Positions 58,326-64,000 of a stretch of DNA of 64,000 bases are shown here, in pieces. Both the position numbers and the translations under genes were made by a program. This DNA is from Toxoplasma gondii ME49 (lineage: Eukaryota; Apicomplexa; Conoidasida; Eucoccidiorida; Sarcocystidae). The notes under the pieces were generated by a model. The model was not told where the DNA came from. It ran no database searches and saw nothing but the letters and a program-made list of their open reading frames with translations. Where the stretch lies: NCBI RefSeq assembly GCF_000006565.2, contig NC_031474.1, positions 310,001-374,000 on the forward strand, in the 5' to 3' direction. How positions within the stretch are numbered: position 1 is the first letter of the stretch; every line of letters begins with the position of its first letter.

Positions 58326-60498
58326 CGTGACTGTAACCGTCCAAGTCGAAACAAAAAGACGCCAGAGTAGCTCGCAGAGTCACCTGTCTGTCTGGCACAC
58401 TAGCGTTTGTCGTTTGCCTGTGCGTCTCTTCCATATAGCTTTGTCCTGCTAGTACGGTACTTCAAGGTCGCTTTTTCATCCACGAAGACGACAGTCGGAG
58501 TTGAACGCAGAGGAAAGAAGAAAGATGTCTCCGCTTAGTTCCAGAAAACAGAACGTTTCTCGGTTGCACGTCTAACGAATATTCAGCCTATTGATAAAAT
58601 AAGTCTTGCCTCTGGTCGGCTACGGAATTTCAGCAGTTCCGCATTTGCTGCGGCCGGCCACAAGCACGAAGAACATTTTCATGTAACCGCGTTGTAGGTA
58701 CAACCAGACGGAATAAGTGAAAACGACCAGCGCAGAGGCGGCAAGGACCACCTAATTGAAAACGGGCTCCGCGTGCAAGATACGGAGAGCGATCTCGGAC
58801 AATACAGTGGACAGGGACAGCTAAACTACGAAGTGGAGAAGGAAGATGAATCTTTTTCAAGGTACAAAGGCAAAACGACCGGCAGTGTCTGGCAGATCGC
58901 GGACCCAGCTGAAAAGGGAACGAAAACAGTCACACAGTTTCTTTAGCAAAGATAGCGCGGTGTGTTGCATGGAATGGGGGACCGAAAACTATTCCGCTTA
59001 CGAACGGAGCTTTAATACGCAGAGACGGTTTGTGTGGCTCCCGAGAAAGGCATTTTTTCTCGCAGGTTTTGCTGGCAAAATGTCAAGAAGGGTCGGAAAC
59101 AGCGGCCCGGGGGAAGGGGGAGAGAGGGGGGTCACGAAAAATCAGTGCCAGCTAAACGCCAGGGACAAACCAGTCCTTGCACATTTTACGAAATTTCCAG
59201 ACATACCCGGCATCAGAAGAATCGCTGACTTATTTTCTGCAGCAAGGCCAATTGTTTGTTCTGTTGGAGATAATCATGAGCCTTATCCCTGTGGAGGCGA
59301 AGAAGGTGATCCGGCAATGCATGTCTGGTCTCCCGGTAGAACGCTTGAGATATCAGAGCGTGTCAACACGGTCTGCAACGGAGCGACCGTGAGCGAAGAT
59401 AGAATTAGAAAGAAACACAGTGATTTCCTAACCGAACAACCAGGTACTTTTCTGCTTACTATCTCTGGGCGCATTGCGGCCCGTGTGAGAGGCGGATCAT
59501 GCAAGTTCTGCCGGGACAAAATCGTCGGAGGGAATGACCGACTACCTAACTGTCTCTGAACACGTCGTGTGGAGCCAGCATGTGAACTCGAAACAAAGGC
59601 ACGCCTGCAAATACATCAATGGTATACATTGGAAACGGTCAACGTAGATGATGCTCACACGTGCGCTTATCCCGTTTGCTTGTCCTGAAAGCGTGACAAC
59701 GAACTTCTACTTCAGGCGGCGCTCGCTACAGAAGCAGACTCTCTGTTGTCTTCCCTGGCAAAGCAACGGCAGAGCAGTGTAGTGTGAATATCGGGAGCTG
59801 TGGAACGGTGTTTTCTTTTGCCAGATGCATAATGGTCCATGAAGCCTGCAAGAGGGGATCCACTACATCGGCATGGATCTCTAACGAATAGTCTGCCACT
59901 ACATTTTTCGCGGAATGTGATGCACAGGTGTATTAACGTGCGTTAGACGCACAAGAAAGACTGGAAGGCCCTGGCGAAAGCCATGTCGTATACACTTCCA
60001 AGATGAGAGGCAAACAAACAGCTGCTGTCCACGTGCCTCTGTGACGTTCCCCCCCCCCCCCCTCCCGAGCCGAGCCACAAGGACGGAATGGCGGCAGACT
60101 GCACAAGTGATTCAGTGCTCATATCAAGGCCCCTTAGTCTACGGAACATAAAGACGGCCGCCTCTTTCCGTCGATCATCTGAAGCTCTAGTTAAGAAAAC
60201 GCACATTCCGATACCTATGTCTCAGCATTACCCGCGTTGCGTGATGGTACTAGCGGACGAAATATAACAGCTACGCGTCAGCTTCTGACGGATTGATTTC
60301 ACCACAGTCAAAAGACGAGCAATAACCAGCGGGGTCAAACGCCCTGGCTGGTTTACCTGAGTGAGGAGCACACCATCGTAAGACCTAAATTTAGAAGAAA
60401 CCAAGGCGATATTCGATGGACTGGACAGAAAACGGTATCCCCATCCGACATGACGCATCTGCTGTTTTCACACCACTGATATGCTGTCCCTACCTCAG
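58326..60498. other. Region upstream of UFD2, no firm gene
   Basis: The first few hundred bases presumably contain the UFD2 promoter (transcription leftward). A 237-codon plus-strand frame at 58846-59559 is the only sizeable candidate. A run of about 14 C residues occurs at 60049-60062. Any 5' exons of a plus-strand gene continuing into the cysteine-rich exons at 60499 and beyond would lie here but cannot be placed. Confidence 0.45.
58846..59559 (+). CDS. Unassigned open frame, possible exon(s)
   Basis: A 237-codon frame with ATG at 58846 and six scattered cysteines in its second half. I recognise no domain. Plausible 3' splice sites lie inside it (CTCGCAG at about 59063-59069 and TTTTCTGCAG at about 59233-59242), so if it is coding it may be only partly exonic. 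It could be the 5' part of the plus-strand cysteine-rich gene to its right, or a chance frame. Confidence 0.2.
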   Translation: MNLFQGTKAKRPAVSGRSRTQLKRERKQSHSFFSKDSAVCCMEWGTENYSAYERSFNTQRRFVWLPRKAFFLAGFAGKMSRRVGNSGPGEGGERGVTKNQCQLNARDKPVLAHFTKFPDIPGIRRIADLFSAARPIVCSVGDNHEPYPCGGEEGDPAMHVWSPGRTLEISERVNTVCNGATVSEDRIRKKHSDFLTEQPGTFLLTISGRIAARVRGGSCKFCRDKIVGGNDRLPNCL

Positions 60499-60728
60499 TA
60501 TTACTGGAATACGACGCCGACAAGATTCGAGTGGAAGACGGTGTGCCTTATCCGGAGTGCAGAAAAGCAAACACTTGCAGAGTTGCTTGTTCTTTCACTC
60601 ATCCATTGTCATCACAAGGGGAGCTAGGAGGCTGCGTGATTCGCAATGCAAAAACAGAATGCAGAAGCCGCTTGTCATATAAAGGCGTGTGTTACCAACA
60701 CCAATGCAGAGATTCTGAGATCATTTAA
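60499..60728 (+). CDS. Possible cysteine-rich terminal exon
   Basis: After a good acceptor (GTCCCTACCTCAG) a frame of 76 codons runs to a TAA at 60726. It holds eight cysteines, in segments such as PYPECRKANTCRVAC and YKGVCYQHQCRD. The spacing suggests a small disulfide-bonded extracellular module, but I cannot name it. It may be the last exon of an upstream plus-strand gene, or an exon of the sushi-like gene that follows if it splices before the stop. Confidence 0.3.
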
Positions 60729-61135
60729 TGCCAACTCTGAGCAGCAGCGCATGCTCCGCTGTCATTTTTCCCTTCACTCCGCCTACATGTCACTGTAAGA
60801 AATTGTTACGAGACAACTGGTGTTAGCCCTAGTGAGATAAATTAGAATACGCCGTCTATGAAGAGCATCTTTTCGGTTACACGGCAGTGTATGGGGAGTT
60901 TACGCTGTCGTCGTCCATACCACCAACTGCCGCTGTTTTCCTTACAATAAGCGGGGAGCGAGGGAGCAAACACACACCATATAGTTTCTCCCCAAATATC
61001 GTCTTCAATTTAATATGGATCTCCGCACCAGCTATACTTTACAGTTCTGACCGGGGCCTTTGTTGGAGGTTCCCCGTCGGCCTGTTACTTTCTGTGACCG
61101 ACTGTTTCGTATCGAACAGCGAAAACTAGGCAGTG

Positions 61136-62568
61136 ATGCACTGGAGGCCCGTGAAAGTGTCGTGTCAATCCGATGCAAATGCCGCTGTTTTCTGTAAGTA
61201 GCTGAGTGCATGACCAAACAGACTCATCCTGGACTCACACTGTATTGGAAATCGCGTTCTTTCTCCATGCTATGCTCGTCCGCTTAGGAGCCAAGCGCCT
61301 GTCAAGGCACTGGTTTCATGGCAGGGAGCAGGTGCAAGATTGCGCAAAAAAAAATAAGGAAAGAGTTGGAGATAGCAGAAGCGCGAACGCTGTCTGCCGC
61401 TATCAGAAATTCTGCAGTTGGCACCCCCGATTGGGAGCCCATAGTTCATCACAGCAGCAGAGTGCAGTGCCCTGCTCCGAACTACGACAGGGTGATGCGT
61501 GAGCCACCCCGAGCGCCTGCCAGGTAAGTTTAATCAGTTGGAGTTTGTGACACCTCCACGTCCAAAACCCGGTCAGGGCGTATAACCCTGAGGGAGTCAG
61601 CCTCTGGACACCCTGACTCATTCCCGTTTCCAGGCGTTTCCACGCCGCCGCGGGACGGCTTTTCCGCGTGTGCACGGCAGGTGCAAAGTTTCGGCACCCA
61701 CTGCACCTAAAGTGCACGTGGAACACTGTTGTGACAGGTAGTGTGTGGGTACAGCCCTTTTATCCCGTTCAGAGTGGTGACATGGAATCTGTAGGCACAT
61801 TCAAAGTAAAGTGTACAGCTGTTTGTTCCCAGTTTCTGCGATGGCCGCTACGCCCTCAGGAAATAACTTGCGCTCCCTCAAGCGCAAAACGCGACAACCA
61901 AGAAGTCAGTTCATCCCGGATGAGGTATCACTGCAGACTAGGGTGGGTTTATCTAGTAAATAGTTGTCTCCATACCTCCTACGTTTTTTGGATATGACCA
62001 GATGTAGTCGCTGTCCATTTGAACGTGACACCGGTTACGGGTCCAGTGAAACCACGCTGTGTCACATCGGTTTGTCGGGAAGACACGGACGATGAACTGC
62101 CGACACCCTCAAAAATTGCGCTGCTCTGCGCCCACACGGTGGTACACGTATTTGAACCTCTGTGAGTTAACGAACAGTTGCGGGCAATTTCTCGACCCGT
62201 TTAAAACTTCAAACTCTTGAACTGGTGTAATCCTAATTCTGGCAAGCCAAACATTTGGAAATTTTGCAAGATAGCTCCGTTGCCACTTGCACACCTCGAA
62301 CCGTTGCACAATTTCCCACGCACATATCTGTTGCCTGAACAATCGTGTTTGCCTTCCTCCTCAAAGTATCAAGGACTCTTCAACTGATACGACCGTTCCT
62401 TCCAAATGTCGGCGAACCGGCAACGAATCCTGTTATTTGATGACGGCTACAGCGTACACCTGCAACAGTACAAGCACACGGCTCGTCCTGCCATTTTCAT
62501 ATGGGGTGCCACGCACTGAACTCGTCTGTGACTTCGTCATGAGCAGAAAGAGTTATGCTGGCCTTTAA
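61136..62568 (+). CDS. Partial plus-strand gene with sushi (SCR/CCP)-like domains
   Basis: Five candidate exons join in phase: about 61136-61193 (donor TTTTCT|GTAAGT), 61418-61523 (acceptor TTCTGCAG, donor CCAG|GTAAGT), 61634-61737 (acceptor GTTTCCAG, donor ACAG|GTAGTG), 61819-61924 (acceptor GTGTACAG, donor ATGAG|GTATCA) and 62367-62568 (acceptor CCTCAAAG, stop TAA). The product shows a sushi-type pattern. VKVSC is followed by a Trp and then RVQCPAPNYD; from that Cys the spacing is C-x29-C-x13-C-x9-C, with CTWNTVV after the third Cys and PQEITCAPSS opening the next module. The last exon has TATAYTC and TELVCDF in the expected places. Sushi modules are extracellular adhesion folds, and coccidian genomes are known to encode several such proteins. 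The 5' end is not found, the third acceptor is weak, and the exons are tiny, so the model is tentative. Confidence 0.45.
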
Positions 62569-63264
62569 TTGCGGTACGAGATACGAATGATAGAATCGCT
62601 TGAGCTTGCACTGAATGCAAGGTGGCTTTGGACAACCCCTTGATGCTTCACTAGTCGGAAAGCGACGAGTAAGAGTAGGCAGCACGCAGCATACATCAGT
62701 GAAGGAATGATCTTCTGGTATCGTCAGCGTAGTCTTTGGAGAACCCGAGCTATGAAAGGGATGAGTGCAAATAAATATAAAGACAGGTCGCAGCGAACTT
62801 CGACAGCTGCGAGGCAGTGGCGTGGTCTTCAAACTTCGCAGGATTGGCCCTGTAATGCTTCGTACTTTTACCGTCCTCTCTCAAGTTCCACAACTGGGCT
62901 CTAGCCTTCATTTCACCACTATACGCTTGATTTATACATTGAAGTTTTGGGACTTCTTCAAAAGTTGAACTGACTTCTCCATGCTGATCCTTGAGTACGT
63001 CTGCAGGACCAGTCGGCGTCAAGAATGCTGACTTGGTGGCGCAACGAGGTGGTAGGCAAGTTGGTGAATCATCCCTTTCACCTGGCCCTGCACTGGATAA
63101 ACGATGCGCCAGTAACGATTGCTCACGAGCATGTGATGGACAACGAAATTGAGTTTCAAAACCGATTTCACCTGGACAGCGGACGAGAGGCGCACTCCAC
63201 GACGTATCAGGGACCCACTGAAGGCTTTGTCACTGAATAGAGAACTGCCTAAGCTGGACGAACT
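62569..63264. other. Region between sushi-like gene and EF-hand gene
   Basis: No exon is supported on either strand. A 72-codon plus-strand frame (63025-63240) and an overlapping 90-codon minus-strand frame (63019-63291) are unconvincing. The region must include the 3' UTR of the minus-strand EF-hand gene on its right. Confidence 0.4.
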
Positions 63265-63330
63265 GGGGGTCCCTCTTCTCCAAGCCACCACGTCTCAGAC
63301 TATTCCCCGCTGACAAGGCCATCGCAAAAG
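63265..63330 (-). pseudogene. Relic copy of the last EF-hand coding segment
   Basis: This segment lies just downstream of the EF-hand gene stop and is a decayed copy of that gene's final coding bases (63350-63412). By hand count 45 of 56 aligned bases agree. Translated on the minus strand it reads DGLVSGE, then a TAG stop (63300-63302) where the gene has Glu, then SETWWLGEEGP, against DGLVSKEEFETWWLREKGP in the gene. It is a partial tandem duplication that no longer encodes the motif. Confidence 0.8.
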
Positions 63331-63336
63331 CCTAAA

Positions 63337-64000
63337 TCAGAGGAATTTGGGTCCTTTTTCCCTGAGCCACCACGTCTCAAACTCTTCCTTGCTGACAAGA
63401 CCATCGTGATCTTCATCCAGTGCCTCGAATATGAACTTTAGTTCAACCTCGTTAATCATAAGATTCATTTCCTTGACTCCCTCCCGAAGATCATCAACAG
63501 TAAGCAGTCCGTCGCCCCGTTTGTTAAGTAGCTCGAATTTCCGATCAAGCAAGTCAAGTTTTTCTGCCATCGTTTTCGACTGAAATTCCTCTCCATCATA
63601 CTCGCGCATCTTAGCCATCATCGTATTGAGCTTGCAAGCCGCATAGAGGCCCCATATCACGTTTAGAACCCCGCAGAGTAACAACGCCAGTCCAGGTATG
63701 AATTTGAAAAGGTTCAGAAGGTCCTTCACCGACACGCACAATGAAGCAACAAACATTTGAACCAATCCTCTTCCTGCAGTGAATTCGATGAACTGAATGT
63801 AGAAGTGGATCATGGACCGCACTCCAAAGCGAGCACTGATTCTCGAAAATTCGGCACTGATGAGAAGCACGCACCCGAGAGCCGCATATATATCTGCCAA
63901 TACATCCATAGGGCTGAGAGTAAGCGCGAGTGTAATAATATCGAAAAACAGTCCAGGAATGAGGATGACGCACGCCGCCACACTCACCCAGGTAAGAAAG
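63337..64000 (-). CDS. COPI-associated membrane protein with EF-hands (3' part)
   Basis: The 3' portion of a minus-strand gene that continues past the right edge; 220 residues are visible to the TGA at 63337. The first part has four hydrophobic segments (for example VILIPGLFFDIITLALTLSP, YAALGCVLLISAEF and FIPGLALLLCGVLNVIWGLY), the architecture of the COPI-associated protein family, small tetraspanning Golgi/early secretory proteins. A charged linker (MAKMREYDGEEFQSKTMAEK) leads to two EF-hands: a degenerate first loop (NKRGDGLLTVDD) and a canonical second loop (DEDHDGLVSKEE), so one site should bind calcium. The protein ends LREKGPKFL. The family name rests on membrane topology plus EF-hands recalled from protist members, so it is less firm than the EF-hands themselves. 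A decayed copy of its last codons lies just downstream. Confidence 0.75.
   Translation of the reverse strand, partial: FLTWVSVAACVILIPGLFFDIITLALTLSPMDVLADIYAALGCVLLISAEFSRISARFGVRSMIHFYIQFIEFTAGRGLVQMFVASLCVSVKDLLNLFKFIPGLALLLCGVLNVIWGLYAACKLNTMMAKMREYDGEEFQSKTMAEKLDLLDRKFELLNKRGDGLLTVDDLREGVKEMNLMINEVELKFIFEALDEDHDGLVSKEEFETWWLREKGPKFL

Overview
The window reads as nuclear DNA of a cyst-forming coccidian (Apicomplexa, Sarcocystidae), most like Toxoplasma gondii or a close relative such as Hammondia or Neospora. The grounds are GT-AG spliced genes with many short introns, Ser- and acid-rich insertions inside conserved proteins, long (TA)n tracts in introns and between genes, and frequent GCATGC words. 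The genus is an inference from style and gene content; no search was run. There is no bacterial signal: no operons, ribosome-binding sites, insertion sequences or CRISPR arrays.

Layout. Positions 1965-19088 (minus) hold a 13-exon gene for an ECM29-type proteasome adaptor/scaffold of about 3,498 residues, roughly twice the animal length. A 1.4-kb divergent intergenic region separates it from a plus-strand DTW-domain tRNA-modification enzyme (20512-21693). Two more plus-strand genes follow: an unrecognised 958-residue, probably nuclear protein (24571-27447) and a three-exon CCDC137-like nucleolar protein (27678-30221). From 32451 rightward the clear genes are on the minus strand: an 89-residue DPY30 homologue, a SulP anion transporter with a ~700-residue N-terminal extension (34969-38808), a 25-exon UFD2/UBE4 U-box ubiquitin ligase (42464-58325), and the 3' part of a COPI-associated/EF-hand membrane protein cut by the right edge (63337-64000). 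Between the last two, a plus-strand chain of small, phase-compatible exons (61136-62568) shows a sushi (SCR/CCP) cysteine pattern; it is the least certain and most interesting gene model here.

The exon models of ECM29, UFD2, CCDC137 and the sushi candidate were built by hand from splice sites, phase continuity and family similarity recalled from knowledge. The summed exon lengths divide exactly by three (ECM29 10,497 nt; UFD2 3,249 nt; CCDC137 1,572 nt). The weakest single junction is the ECM29 donor near 7444.

Functionally, the two largest genes both act in ubiquitin-proteasome turnover: UFD2 extends ubiquitin chains and ECM29 binds and remodels proteasomes. The remainder are housekeeping functions (tRNA modification, nucleolus, chromatin methylation complex, anion transport, Golgi/COPI membranes). 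They are not an operon, so the proximity is probably chance.
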